A stretch of DNA of 64,000 bases from Brachyhypopomus gauderio (taxonomy: Eukaryota > Chordata > Actinopteri > Gymnotiformes > Hypopomidae), in NCBI RefSeq assembly GCF_052324685.1, contig NC_135211.1, forward strand, positions 15,045,446-15,109,445, written 5' to 3'. Numbering within the stretch: the first letter of the stretch is position 1; the number at the start of each line of letters is the position of its first letter. The position numbers were made by a program, and so were the translations under genes. This document shows positions 13,501 to 25,905 of the stretch, piece after piece. The notes under the pieces are model-generated. The model saw nothing but the letters and a program-made list of their open reading frames with translations, was not told the DNA's origin and searched no databases.

Positions 13501-15870
13501 AGGTCATGTGCTTATACTTACATCCATCTCCAGGTCAACAGAACGTTCCAGCTAGTTATACCACATTCTGTTTCGTACTGGCAGAGGAATAATGGAATAA
13601 CTTATAAAAACACTTGGCAGATTCTATACCCTGTGAAACAGGGTGCACCCTAATTACTGCAGGCTAATTGCTAGTGCTCTAACCAACCTCTCCACCAAGT
13701 CTGCTTTTGCTGGTGAAAACGTATATATTCCACTTGACTCATGCCATTTCCTCACTGGAACCAGACTGGTGAGCTATTTCTGTATCTCCTCCCATCAAAC
13801 GTTACTGGTTCAAGATACTACCACAGACCACTCCTTCCAGACAGCACTAGGCCTATTCACTCAACGAGGCTTCTGCAGAACATACCTGAGAAATCAAACG
13901 TGCAGTTGCTACTACAGCATTTGCTTCACTAATTCTTCACCAATACTCTACTAACTTGTACCACAATCAAAGATCTGGGAGAGACCCACCAGGTGTGGAA
14001 CTAGTGGTTCCAGGACTGAAGTCTACACACACAGTCATCACGTTATTAGAAAAACACACTCAACATGTGCAAAACCCTAATTAAAATTCAACTGAAAATT
14101 GGAATGTACCTTCCCTGTCTGTAGACTTAAATCAGCTGGCAGACTCTTACAGAAACCTTCACTGGTCTCTTCCCCGAGACAGCTGCTTCTGTCTAAAAGG
14201 ATAGGTGCGAGCTATGTTTACACTTTAAAAGTACTAGTAAATATTCTTTATGCAATACAGCATGAACAACTAATGTATGCATTTATAGATATTCAACACA
14301 CTCAGACATCTCACTTTTTAAAAATGAGGTCATTCATAAAAGATGTCTTGTAGAGAACAAGACAACTTAGCATCAGTCAATTCACACTGAACTGGAAGAC
14401 TTCATACATCTCCAGAAAAGCTATACCTAATAAACTGACAATTTAAAGTAAGCTACCACACTCAACACGGGGTTTCACATCATGATAGATTTATGATGAA
14501 AACTCATTATAAATTTACAAACTTTCGTATACAAGATTAAATCAGAATCACGAGTTAAGGATGCTCTCCACCAGCCTAACTTGAGTTTAGTTGAGCAAGC
14601 CTCTAGTATTTCACTAGCTTCAAAAAATCCACGTCTGCTCTCATAAGCAATACATGGCTCTGGTTTCTGTTGTCTAAGCGCAAATTCATTACTTACCCAG
14701 CTCAGTATCCCAGTGGTGAAAACTAAGAAGCAAGGGGAAGATATGAGTGCCTCATAAAAGATGCCACAAAGCTACTAGGGCAACACAGTATATCATTTGA
14801 TCATTGCTATGGCAATACAATACCAGTGTTTGCAATGATGTTTATGCTGAAGGCTAAAACATGCCAATAGGTTGTCTGGCAAAACACTGTCTTTGAAGCA
14901 TCCTGACCAATCACCAACATTCCAGACAAGTGTCCTAGGGGCTTTTTAATGAATCAAGTCATGAATCATGAATGAGTCACATGATCCAACAATAATCTGG
15001 TTAACAGAGATGTGAAAATAATGTAGGCCTGCTGTTAATGCGGTCATATCAGAAGGAACTGTATTCCTTTAAATTGAAGCATCGCCAAATTGCAAGAAAA
15101 AAAAAATAACCATGGATTAGTTATTTTAAACACAGTCTCCTCACGTCACATGGAAAACATTCTTGGAAAGTGTATTTTTAACCCATGTAAAATGGAAATG
15201 TAATGAATAGTTATAAGTAGTGTCCAATAATACCTTCAGTGAAAATTATGAGAATGATCTACTGAGAATCCTTCAGTAACTGCAGGAGATCTTTATTTTC
15301 TGAACGAAATTCAGTTTAATTACTCAAAATAAGGCCGTGGAGAACTCTTCACTGCTTCATTATTAACCCAAACACATCTGATATAACTATCACACGCAAG
15401 AGCGAATTAAACAGTTCACTTTGCTATACCGACCAATCCGTTAGTGTTAACGACTGATGCAAACTAGCAAGTCGAGTCTTACCCTCAGTTTTCAGAGCTG
15501 CACCAGCCTCAATGGGGATCACTAGAAGAGGGAATATCCCACTGAGGCCCACTGCAATGGAGCCCATCAGGGAGCAGAGCCAGATGTCCACACCCTCTCT
15601 GGACAACAGCTTAGTCAGGCTGTGGAAACCCAGGACCTCCTCGGCACACCAGGTCCCCGGGCCAGTGGCGGCAGCTGTAGTGTGAGCCAGTACTGTCTGG
15701 GCCATCTTCTTTCCGCTGGAGGAGGAAGTGGAGGTGACGACCAGCAGGGCGGCGCCGAGCAGGAGCGCAGCCAAAGCCCAAGCGGGCCTCCCGGGTCTGG
15801 CACTCATAAGGCCAGACCTCTGTGTAGTGCCTGTGAGCAGCATGCAGGGTGCTGCAAGGGAGAAAGGCAT
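2817..15870 (-). CDS. slc39a13: Zinc transporter ZIP13 (SLC39A13), nine coding exons
   Basis: ZIP-family zinc transporter; ZIP13 releases zinc from Golgi or vesicles to the cytosol and matters for connective tissue. Coding exons, 5' to 3': 15870-15483, 13018-12911, 12415-12282, 7033-6905, 6539-6450, 4611-4561, 4189-4057, 3201-3102, 2892-2817. All have GT-AG borders, and the sum is 1209 nt = 402 aa (human about 371). Landmarks: hydrophobic N-terminus (residues about 30-47), TM1 [20 protein letters not shown], a TM2-region [20 protein letters not shown], the TM4 metal motif [11 protein letters not shown] (266-276), the TM5 motif HEIPHEVGD (295-303) and a C-terminal hydrophobic helix. A variable loop (211-253) carries NNNS. 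The start is the first ATG; M22 would give a cleaner signal-peptide-like start. Intron 4 is filled with Tc1 remnants. The head-to-head arrangement with spi1 matches human. Confidence 0.95.
4488..4551. repeat. (GA)n tract in intron 6 of slc39a13, next to a splice donor
   Basis: GA-rich dinucleotide tract, read as (CT)n on the coding strand. It begins about 9 nt after the exon 285-300 donor (GT at 4560-4559). Confidence 0.9.
7130..7640 (+). mobile_element. Degenerate Tc1-like transposon fragment
   Basis: Diverged remnants of a Tc1/mariner transposase are visible in order: GACAGGAAACTGCATGAATC, then CCTTTGGTCTGATGAGT (the classic WSDES catalytic-Asp region), then GTGAAGCATTGTGGAGGAGG, then CAACAGGACAATGACCCAAA (QQDNDP, second Asp). 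Frames are broken by indels and no inverted repeats are recognisable. It lies in slc39a13 intron 4, just upstream on the plus strand of a second, different Tc1 copy. The pattern is recalled from fish Tc1 families; library masking would settle the subfamily. Confidence 0.7.
7709..8350 (+). mobile_element. 5' portion of a second Tc1-like transposon, 3'-truncated
   Basis: It begins with a terminus-like TACACTGCTCAATAAATAAA and AGAGAACACTCAACACAATG, features of a widespread fish Tc1 family. An open frame at 7976-8302 encodes the N-terminal paired/HTH part of a transposase ([39 protein letters not shown]). The sequence stops matching after CTTACAGCCCAACACCGT near 8350, before the catalytic domain, so it is a dead copy. 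It sits in slc39a13 intron 4. Confidence 0.75.
8770..8935. repeat. Probable hAT-like non-autonomous repeat fragment
   Basis: An AT-rich segment with repeated AGTAATCAGTAA / TAACTAAGTTACTTTT modules, resembling the ends of hAT-derived repeats common in fish. No terminal repeats or target duplication could be defined, so the class is tentative. The preceding 8350-8770 stretch has a 102-codon minus-strand frame that I do not recognise. Confidence 0.35.
8936..10040 (-). mobile_element. Minus-strand Tc1-like element, inactivated
   Basis: On the minus strand the frame at 9681-9466 reads [20 protein letters not shown] followed by [20 protein letters not shown], the N-terminal HTH and linker of a Tc1-type transposase. 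The 8.94-9.45 kb part is the degenerate catalytic region of the same copy. An AT-rich end with GAATGGAATTATGGAAATTA near 9970 probably holds a terminal inverted repeat. No continuous transposase frame remains. It is the third Tc1-type insertion in this intron. Confidence 0.65.
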
Positions 15871-17760
15871 CTTCACACAAAATTTGATATGGCAGAAAAA
15901 GAAAAAGGAAAAAAGGCAAGTTAGATCACCTTTAAAATGTAGGTAAGTCTAAATCACATTTCCTGCTGAGGAAAGACAAAAAAAAGGCTGCAGAAAAGAA
16001 AATCAATTCATTCCAGTTCTGTTTAAATACCCTGAAACACAAGTGGTCTTCTGATTACGCCGACCTTGGTCTTCTGGGCACATCATGCACATATACAAAG
16101 TGTGTCCTACGAATAACATTCCAAAGTACAGCAGATTACAATTTTGACAGACTTTCTGCCCTTCCTTGTAAAACAGGTCATCCTTATGTTAGGTAAAGCT
16201 TATGTAAGCTTTATTCTCAACGTTCAAGCTGAATCCCCTCAGAGTTTCTGCTCCGTCATCTTCTTTAAATCAAAGCAAACTAGGATAAGACGGCTAGCTG
16301 TGGTATATAGCGAAAGCCGTAGCTTTTTGGAATGGCTTTTCTAAGGGCATACGCAGAGCCTGAGAACTTGTCTATACAAGGAATTTAGAATCAGTTCAGT
16401 CACATTAGACACATTGCCAAACAATGGACCTGAGCAACTGTCCAGCTGTCAACAGGAAAAAACACGCCTCCCAGGTCTACTACGTGATGGCGTTTGCAGC
16501 GCATTCCGAAGGTATTTGATCAGCTGCAGAAGCGCACGTAGGTCACGTGATTAGTGTGCAGGGAAAACGCGCGTTGCGCTTACAGGCCTTGAAATGGAAT
16601 GCAACTCGAATTGTTTGGCAATGATGTGTATATTATTCCGTTTCAGTTTATTTAGTTCGTGCAAGAAACTTAGAAATATCCGTCAGCTCCCGTTAACGTG
16701 GTTTATCTCTTGATTGGTAGGTAGAGCCGCTGTCAATCAAGTGTGTTTAAGATAAAATAATGAACCACGGCAAATGTGGATGATTTGTGAGCAATGTTAC
16801 ATTTCTGTTCCGTTTTTAATCGAACAAATTCCTCTGGACATTTAGTCTAACACTATAATTTGGTGTCGGACAAAATACATATTCCATCTTTAACAAAACT
16901 TGTATCTTTTTATAGCAAATGAAATGTAGTCCAACTGCCTACACTGTGCATCTACTTTATAAGATGAGCTTATGATGTATGTAGCCTACACCAAAACAAA
17001 CCAGTGAAGTTTACAACACAGTTCAGTAAAAATGAAACCGAGACAGGCTGCTTTTAACTAGCCCTCTATCCGCTTACAGGACAAGAGTGCAGAATGGGTG
17101 GCTGTTCTATCTTTACTGATGGGCTTTCAGAGAATACATCGTGCCCTAGGCCAAAGTTTCTACTTTAAATATGACTTTTAATAGGCTTCGGCTACTCCGC
17201 TACATAGCTAACTAGATTTTAAGGCAACTGCTTGAGACTACAGCGAGGCGAATTAAATAAATTCCGCTGTCTGGTGGCTATTTTGAACTCTGACCAGGCC
17301 CTTCAAGGCAGTGTTTAAATAACTGCTAAATAATAGCTAAACATTGTACCTACAGATCACTAACAGTAGTGTTATTGTTCATAATGGTTGAGTTGAATAG
17401 CTTACCCAGCGACTTCTAGACGCTGCAAAGATCGCTGGCGATTAATACATAACGTCTCACTAGTACAATAAAACGACAAAAAATGCAACCAGCATCTGTA
17501 TATTCTAGAAGTATCCACACTAGCTGGCTGGCTGCCTCGCTGCTTTGTTTGTTTACCAACTGAAAGACATCACAACGTTGCTCAATAAACCTTCGGTTTA
17601 AAGGCCAGATAGAGAGATAGATAAAGTAAAAACGAACTACCACCAACTACGCAAAAAAAGTTTTAAACCTCGTCAACTAACTGATGCTTCGTAACAGTGC
17701 TGCGGCTGCAATAAATAAATAAAATAGATAAAAAAATCTAAGTGCGAGTGTTTCTCTTAC

Positions 17761-17900
17761 CCTGCTCAGATTGATGAAGCGTTTGCTCCGGGCGGTCCCT
17801 GCCATCCAGCTGAGCGGCGCGCGCTACACAGGCGGACCCAGACTGCAGGCGCGCGGAGATCCAGCTTGTTGAACCGCTGCACACTTTTCTAGCGGTAGCC
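17761..17900 (-). other. slc39a13: Probable non-coding first exon and promoter side of slc39a13
   Basis: A strong minus-strand donor, GAGCAGG|GTAAGAG, lies at 17761/17760. The sequence on its upstream side (17.76-18.06 kb) is richer in CpG than its surroundings, as expected for a housekeeping-type promoter. A 5'UTR exon spliced to the ATG exon at about 15870 is inferred; its 5' limit is not visible. I see no other feature in the 15.87-17.76 kb intron. Confidence 0.4.
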
Positions 17901-18923
17901 ACGTCTTCATCGACCGGAAGGACTCGGTCGAGACTCGGGAGTAGGCTGGGCAGTCCGAGTTGGAAGCATTTCCGTCGCTAGAATGGGAATCCATTGGATA
18001 AAGCTCGCTACGTGGTTGTGCACGCGGCGTTATCGTTACGTGTTGGAAAGTTTGCATTGGCAGCAACTCTGTTTCATAATTGTGCATCAAATGAACTGTA
18101 AACCTTTAAATATTTCAAATATTTACAACTTTCAAATGTATCGTCGCATAGCTTACAATACACGTTGAGACCATATAAGGAATTTGACAATGCTTCCGTA
18201 GGCCTGTGGTGTGTAGCAGATCCTTGTCTGGCGCACGTACACACGCAGACCCTGCATGGTCCACGCATTTCTGATCTGTTCTGATAATGCTTACGGATGG
18301 CCACAAGATGGCTCACTCGTCTGAAAAACGTATTTTTAATGGGTAGCAAGCTTAACACTATACGATTTGCTACAAAGTAGTATTCCCAAACAGTGGTATT
18401 CCCAAATTAGCGAGTTTAAAGTTGTCGTTTATAGGCTACTTAAGTTGAGTTCCAAGTTACTTTTCTAAAAGTACTACCGTATAGCAGTGCGTCTCACATG
18501 TTTACATGTACAATTAACATCCATACTATTAAATGAGGTCACTTGCTCAATACTTATCTTTAGTAGGCCTATCTTACCAACTGCAAAACGAGAGATGAGA
18601 AAGCTTCTTGTTTTCTTGTACGATAACCTCAGGAAGTATTATAAATACCAAGTTTGTTTTTGGTACTATACCAGCAAAGCGCTCATGTACAAACTCCCAG
18701 TGAGCGTAAGGTCACGCCGTAACAATAGTTCTGGTCTGTCCTGTGTACATTCAGGTGATTAAATCGAAGTTATATCGAACATTATTGAGAGTGTTTTCAG
18801 AGTATGTCACGCAATGGATATGTGTGCACGAGTATTGATATTGATATCATATGTAAACATTGATCATGTTTTAGAGTATGTGTATATATATGAGTATGGG
18901 TATACATATATATTGTATGGGTA

Positions 18924-19041
<118 letters not shown>

Positions 19042-21716
19042 TATGTGTATACTGATACACCAAACTAATTCGCTCCGGTTTAGTGACTCACTACCTTGTC
19101 CTTATTTGTCACCTGGTGGCAGAGTACTGTGACTGGGTACTTGCCTGGAGGGGGTTAAGATGCTCCATGATCCCAGTGAACAAAACACACTATTTGTGAG
19201 TCATTCTGACCTGAATTAAGCAATGTATATAGAAAGAGGAACAACTGGAGCTGTGGGGCCACACTGCCTGAGAGTTTGGGATGTGTGTACATGTCACTGT
19301 GGGAGTGTGTGTGTGTGTGCGTGTGTGTGTGTGCACGCACTGTGGCTGGCAGTCATACACCATAGAAAATGTGCTCAGTGCAAAGCATGCACGTTTTGGT
19401 CACCATCAGAAGTGTTTATTACATACACTGCATCTCAGCTGGTGTTAAAACCACATGGATTCATATCTTTATGATCGAACAAATGGTATCAGCTCCTTTT
19501 CACTCTGCATACACAAACAGCATACAGCATTAACACTCAGAACCATGTCATGATATATAGGATTTAACAGAAAATAAAAAAGCCAAGCATAAAATAAAAT
19601 TTAAAAATAGTAATAAAATTAAATAAAAGCCAAACCTCAAAACTAAGAAATGTCTAGAAAGATAGACAGACAGAGAAAGATAAAGAGCTGGGATGCTCTG
19701 CATTCTGATACAGATCATGCATTGAATATTATTGCACAAAAATACTTCTTGTTACATTTCCATTGTGATTCTCGCCTGGTTTTTACTTTACCACACAGAA
19801 CTTCAGTCATGAAAGTATCACATTATGACTATATTAGGGTGGGATGAAAGTAACAGACAGTGGGAGATGCCCAAACTCTCCCTCATTAGCTTTTGTGCAC
19901 ACACATATGGACATGCTGACCTAGACGTCTGTTGGAGCAGATGTGATCACTTGGGCTGGACCTTGACAGGAAGTAATGGGTCTAACAGGATGTGTGCTTT
20001 GTTAAGATAAAAAGCATGAAAGCAGGGGTTAGGTCAACCACTTTCTCCACAACAAGTAATTACATTTTCACCACAATCAAGCACACATATGCACGCTCAC
20101 ATGTACAGTGCCATACCTTTGACGTGGCTGGGTCTGTATACACAAGCCACAGAAACAATGCCACAGAAGATAGTCAGCCTTAGTCTATGGGGCTGATGAA
20201 AATTAGCACTTTGTGTTCATATCCAAGCGATTCCAGATCCAGGGAGAGTTTGGGGGCTTTTCAGTGCTGCGTAAGTGACAATCTCACCAACATCTAATGT
20301 TAAATAGATACTCAAATCCATTGAGGTATGATTTGCCACCATTGCCCACTGTGACTGAAACAAAAGATATTTGGTCGTTCGCTGTTTGCAGATCTATCTT
20401 TATTGTTCCATTAATTATACAGAATAAGTGAATGAAGGTAGATTAATAGAATGTTATAATACTCATTCATGCTAAACAGCATAATATTTTCCTCAATGCT
20501 CTATTGTCTTTTTATAAGAATATTTTGGGGATTCCAGTGATGAGCTGTGGATAATCCCTCATCTTTTAATGGTACACGCTCAGTGTTACAACACTAGCAT
20601 AGCATGGGATCAGATTAATCAGTAAATGTGTTCCTCTTTTAAAAAAGCTCTGAGTATTTGGTTTAAATTGGCTTGGTAACAGTGAAAACCCTTTAAATAT
20701 AACATGTCAACTGAAGCGTCAAAACAATATGTCATGTTTTTTCACAGCAACTGAGGCATATTAAACTCCGCGATCACTTTCACAACAAGCTAACGATAAA
20801 GAAATGGTGAACAACCTCTGTTGTCTGGCTACAGTTTGTATTAGCGGTTAAGGATGAAGAACACCGTATATGTTGCATGTCCTCATCCATGGGTGTGTGG
20901 GTTGTGTAGGTGGGTGTGTGTTTGTCTGCATCCGTATCCCCACAGACAGCAGGCCTAACCTCCCCCAAAATAGCTCCACCACCCTAAGCTGTTAGGGATA
21001 TCTTGCAGAATAGTCATGGTGGGGGAGAATGAGGAATTGGGAATAAGAAGTGAGAAGGACTGGATGTCCACGCGTACACTCTCTCGGAGGCCCAGCGCCA
21101 TGTCATTATGAAAGAGGGGGAGGCCACCAAAACCTCTGCTTACTTGCAGACAGGAAACTAAGCCCACTATGGCCTGTCCATGCACTCCCTCCAATCAAAA
21201 ACGCCAATACACAACACATTCCCTCCAGGTGCGTTTTGTTGTGTTCTTGTTGGTGTGTGTTGAGAACATTTTTCGGGATCTGAGAAATGTGCTCACACAC
21301 CGTTGCTAGGTCTAAACCATAGCCATATAAAGTTTATTTTTCATGGTTCTCAGTACCATGTAATACCATTTTCATGTGGGTATATATGGAGTATTCAAAA
21401 AATGTTCTGCATGGTTCAATGCACACCTGATTAGCTGAATCCAAATTAAACTTATATTTTCTACGCAAATAACTGAATTAGGTTACTCAGAAACCAAAAG
21501 ACAGAAAAGGTTCTGCCAAATCTAAAACACACGTAAATGTGCCTTACTGAATGAAGGGATGAATAGATATTCCCTTCTTCTGAACTGAAAGACTCAAAAA
21601 GATTATGTTCTTAACAGTAAAAAAAGACATGCATTGTGTTTCATAGGCCATATCTAGACCAACCTGACTTGGGACATTACAGACGAGGTGTGAAGGTTTA
21701 GAATGTGCTCATATGG

Positions 21717-22163
21717 CCAGCAGGATCTCCACTTGTGTTCCCTTAGTAGTGTGGATCATGTTTAGTGTGTGTTGATAAGGACAGCAGGATCTCCACTTGG
21801 TGTGTTCCCTTAGTAGTGTGGATCATGTTTAGTGTGTGTTGATAAGGACAGCAGGATCTCCATTTGGTGTGTTCCCTTAGTAGTGTGGATCATGTTTAGT
21901 GTGTGTTGATAAGGACAGCTGGATCTCCACTTGGTGTGTTTCCTTTGTAGTGTGGATCATGTTTAGTGTGTGTTGATAAGGACAGCAGGATCTCCATTTG
22001 GTGTGTTCCCTTAGTAGTGTGGATCATGTTTAGTGTGTGTTGATAAGGACAGCTGGATCTCCACTCTGTGTGTTCCCTTAGTAGTGTGGATCATGTTTAG
22101 TGTGTGTGTTGATAAGGACAGCTTATCTCAACACGGTGTGTTCCCTTAGTAGTGTGGATCATT
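21717..22163. repeat. 67-bp minisatellite, about 7 copies
   Basis: A tandem unit containing CCCTTAGTAGTGTGGATCAT, then GTTTAGTGTGTGTTGATAAG, then GACAGCAGGATCTCCACTTG. Copies differ by a few substitutions (GCAGGAT/GCTGGAT, CACTTGG/CATTTGG/CACTCTG), with one GT insertion. Confidence 0.95.
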
Positions 22164-22269
22164 TTGCATAAACATGTGACATGTTTTTCACCCATTGTCA
22201 TCTAGCTCTTGTGTTCAAAGGACATTAGCCACACTAAAGAAAGCATAGTCCAAGCTAAAAAATGACACT

Positions 22270-22620
22270 AAATGAATGCTATATCACAGGGCTAATCAAC
22301 TATATTTTTCTGCGGGCCAAATTTGGCAGATAGCTCTGACCTGTGGTCTGGGGGGGGGGGTGGGGGGGGTGGGGTACCACGTAACACTCATGACGGAGTG
22401 TTTTTTCAATAGCCCTGAAATAAATGCTCCGGTTTTAAATTAATTCTCCCGTCAAAATAAAAAAATATTTTAAACAATTTATTCTGGGTCCGGATGGGAT
22501 GGCATTTGGGTCCGTATCCAGACCGAGGTCCACGGTAATAGAAATTTCCAGAGTTAATCGGGAATGAGATTGGGTCCGGACTGGACTGCGTTCGGGTCCG
22601 CGCGGTCTGCTATATCATGT
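22270..22620. repeat. GC-rich interspersed-repeat-like segment with a G-run
   Basis: Contains a ten-G/eight-G/four-G run at 22350-22374 and repeated GGGTCCGGAxxGGAxxGC modules (GGGTCCGGATGGGATGGCAT, GGGTCCGGACTGGACTGCGT), unlike the AT-rich surroundings. It looks like a transposon-derived repeat, but I cannot assign a family. Confidence 0.35.
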
Positions 22621-22664
22621 CTGTATATTTACTGTAAGCTTTGTATTACTGTGCAGAATATCAT

Positions 22665-23089
22665 TGTCACGTAGGGCTACGCCCCCTCTTCTAGCTGTCA
22701 CTCTGGTCCCCTGTTCCATGTGCCTGTGTTTTCCTTGTCTGTTGATCCTGCCTTGTTATCTGTTGTCATGGTTTCCCTCTGTCTGTCACTCCCATGTCGT
22801 CAGTGTTTCCACCTGTGTCTTGATAGTCCCTGCATTTATAGTTGCGTTGTTTCCTGTGCTCATCTCGCTCATCTGTATTTTACTGTTTTATCCCGTTCTG
22901 TATGTACTAGTGTTTAGTTGTTTAGTTCCTTGTGTTTAGTATGTCGCCAAGTGTTTCATGTTCAGACTCCCTTGAAGATCTGACCCGTGCCTTACTTTTT
23001 GACTCTGAGTTTGGAATTCCCTTCAATAAATCTCGCTCTCCTCAGCGTTTGTGTCCACCTACTCGCTCTGCAGCGTATGCTGCGTTACA
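22665..23089 (+). mobile_element. Probable solo LTR of an LTR retrotransposon
   Basis: A 425-bp unit begins TGTCACG and ends CGTTACA, giving TG...CA termini with imperfect short inverted ends. A polyadenylation signal AATAAA lies at 23025-23030, close to the 3' end, as in Gypsy-type LTRs. The flanking 5-mers are ATCAT and ATGAT, a possible target duplication with one change. No internal retroelement domain is adjacent, so it is best read as a solo LTR. Confidence 0.6.
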
Positions 23090-23636
23090 ATGATGTGCAT
23101 TATTACTGAAAGAAAGAAAAGTCTTTCATAATTTCAAAATTACAACTGTTGCAGTTTCACACAGCTGACTCGTAACATTCAAAAGGGATTGATATGTTAA
23201 ACATCAGTTTAATGTAGTGAATTCATCACCAAGCTGCAATTCACTAGAGTACTGAGGCAGTGGGACTGGATAGCTTTGAGTCGGGTTTAAGTGAGTTATG
23301 ACAGTGGCTGATGTCAACACAAGCATGTAGACACTAGTCTGGTGTAACTCCAGTCCAAATACCTCATCTCTAAAGAGGAGGAGGAGGGCAATCATTTCCT
23401 TTTGCAATGCACCACTGTTTCCTGTTTTCTTCTTAAACTGTGTGGTCATGCTCTCCTAGCAGGGTGGACTGTCCTGTCGATTTGTAAGTGTTTCTAAAGA
23501 GCGTCTCTATGATGGCAAGACCCTTCCTACCAGCTGCATGAGTTAAAAGAAGTCCTAAGAAGAGAATCATGAAGAGTCTTCATTACAATCAACAACAGAA
23601 AATGTCAAAATAATAGTATGATGGCATGGCATGATA

Positions 23637-23695
23637 GTATATATATATATATATATACACGTATGTGTATATATTTTTATATATAATACACACAC

Positions 23696-23761
<66 letters not shown>

Positions 23762-23812
23762 CTCATTATCTATATTATTTATCTATATCTTTATATCTAT
23801 CTATAATATACA

Positions 23813-23886
<74 letters not shown>

Positions 23887-23934
23887 TGTATATTATAGAT
23901 AGATATAAAGATATAGATAAATAATATAGATAAT
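23637..23934. repeat. (AT)n cluster with a 170-bp perfect palindrome
   Basis: Three AT-dinucleotide runs with interruptions. From 23765 to 23934 the sequence is its own reverse complement: a complex, non-microsatellite arm of about 50 nt (ATTATCTATATTATTTATCT...) is repeated inverted at 23882-23934 around an (AT)n centre. The symmetry fails at the next base on each side. Confidence 0.9.
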
Positions 23935-24534
23935 ACATATGTATGAGAGGAGGAGAAAGAAAAAGAGATATTAGCCTATGCTATCACACTGCATACAAAC
24001 ATGATCACACTGCATACACAAAGTGCTATCACAGAGAAACATGAGGAAAAAAACAGCCAGCCATTGGTCATCTCGGGTACGCGCCTGAGCAGAGCTGGGG
24101 CCAGCGAGCTGCTTGTGGTGTGGACAGCGGCAAAACCCCGAGCTGCAAACATCTGCGCTCACGTACAGCATCGGTTCATCTACCAGCGCGCCACGACCTC
24201 CCATACATGCTGTCGGGCTCAAGGCGGACGTGTGAAATGCACGCTGACACCCTGCAGCAAAGTCCTGACCGCAGGACGTGCATGTGCATGAAGAAACAAG
24301 CAGGACAGTGTCGCCATTCTAGGCCTTCCTATTCAAACCTCACGGTTGCTTTTGTGCTTATAGTGAAGCACCTTCCTGTCTGAATCAAAGAGCCTTTTGT
24401 CCACTTTGTCATGCCTTTAAAGATGCAGTGGTTTTTGCAATGCTATACAAGAGGGTTTTAAAGGGACATTTCAAGATACACTTGCCAAGTGACTACAGAA
24501 CACTGGAGCTAAAGGCATAAATATAAATTTATTT

Positions 24535-25112
24535 GGATAATTGTATCAGTTTGGATCCCCTTTGGCCTTCAGGACAGCCTTAATTCTTCATGGCACAGAA
24601 AGTGCAGTAAACATTCATCAGAGATTTTAGTCCATATTGACTGATTGCATCACACAGTTCCTGCAGCTTTGCCAGCTGCACATCCACGATACGAATCTCC
24701 AGTTCCACCACATCACAAAGGTGTTCTGTTGGAGTCTATTGGTGATCAGGTTCTGAGATGTTTTGAGCTTTGTGACAAGTCACATTATCCTGCTAGAAGT
24801 AGCCATCAGAATATAGGTACACTGTGATCATAAAGGGGTGGGCATGGTCAGCAACAATTCTGTGGCATTTAAAATGATGATCAACAGGTATTAAGGGACT
24901 CAAATTGTGCCATAAAATATACCCCCTACCAATACCAGCAGCCTGAACTGTTGGCTGTATGGATTCATGCTTTCATGTTGTTTACATCACCTAGCTACTA
25001 TAGCCCAATTGCTTGAAGGTTCGATGTGATGGGCATTCAGAAAATACTCTTCTGCATACCTTGGTTGTGGCGTTAACAAGCAGTTAAACTGGTGTATCTA
25101 ATAAATTGGCCG

Positions 25113-25113
<1 letters not shown>
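24535..25113 (-). mobile_element. Minus-strand Tc1-like transposon, C-terminal transposase part only
   Basis: On the minus strand, remnants are recognisable of a widespread fish Tc1 family whose end reads CTAATAAATTGGCCGGTTTG (seen at about 25098-25117). The plus-strand CAGCTGCACATCCACGATAC and GAATCTCCAGTTCCACCACA are the reverse complement of the transposase segment near the DDE C-terminus. There is an internal deletion and frameshifts, and it is inactive. Confidence 0.75.

Positions 25114-25161
<48 letters not shown>
25114..25161. repeat. (GT)n-(GA)n compound microsatellite
   Basis: A GT run followed directly by a GA run, abutting the end of the Tc1 copy at 24535-25113. Confidence 0.9.
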
Positions 25162-25162
<1 letters not shown>

Positions 25163-25689
25163 TAGTTAAAGGAAATGGACCATAATTCATTATTCCAAAA
25201 GAAAAAAACTTTTAAAGGGTAACATTTAAACAATAGCCATCAAATGACTGCTGGTCAAATGACTGGGACATCTGACTTTCAAAAATAATCAATGTCTGTC
25301 AACTGGTGGGGATTTCATAAGTTCAGCTGTCATGAGGGTTGTGTTTATATGGATTGTTTTGATTTCTGTACAAGATTTTTGTCTATTTAAGGGTATAACA
25401 ACAGCTACAATCAAACATCCTTAAAGATACAGTAAGCAATTTGTTTTGTATGTTTGGTATGTAGAGCTCATATGATTAGCTGAGAAGTAATCAGATGGCT
25501 GGCTATATGGTCACAGCAATGAAAACAGATAATAAGGTTCATTGTAATCCCGTAAAGATGAAATTCAGGTTATGTCTTGAGGCCACACTGAGCCTGCAGC
25601 TTTTATTTGACCCCAAAAGAATGACAGAAAGAAAAAAAAATGAACCAATCATTAAACATACATCTAGACAGACAAACAGACAACAATTA

Positions 25690-25905
25690 CATTTACATTT
25701 ATGGCATTTGGCAGACGCACTTATCCACAGCGACTTACATTTTTTAAATCTCATTTTTATACAAGTGAGCAATTGAGGGTTAAGGGCCTTGCTCAGGGGC
25801 ACCTCAGTCATGGACTCAGGGGATCGAACCCACGACCCTCCGGTCACAAGACCAGTTCCCTGACCATCAGGCCATGACTGCCCATGACTGCCCTATACAA
25901 CAGTT
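25690..25905 (+). repeat. Short interspersed repeat of a common fish family
   Basis: Begins TTACATTTACATTTATGGCA, TTTGGCAGACGC, CAGCGACTTACATTTT and continues GAGGGTTAAGGGCCTTGCTC, GGGGATCGAACCCACGACC, ATCAGGCCATGACTGCCC. I recognise this layout from very abundant short repeats in ray-finned fish. The GATCGAACCC box resembles a tRNA-type B box in reverse, but the family (SINE or non-autonomous DNA element) is uncertain. Confidence 0.55.

Noticed and set aside
15622..15946. Plus-strand frames opposite the first coding exon of slc39a13
   Set aside because: Antisense shadows of a GC-rich exon.
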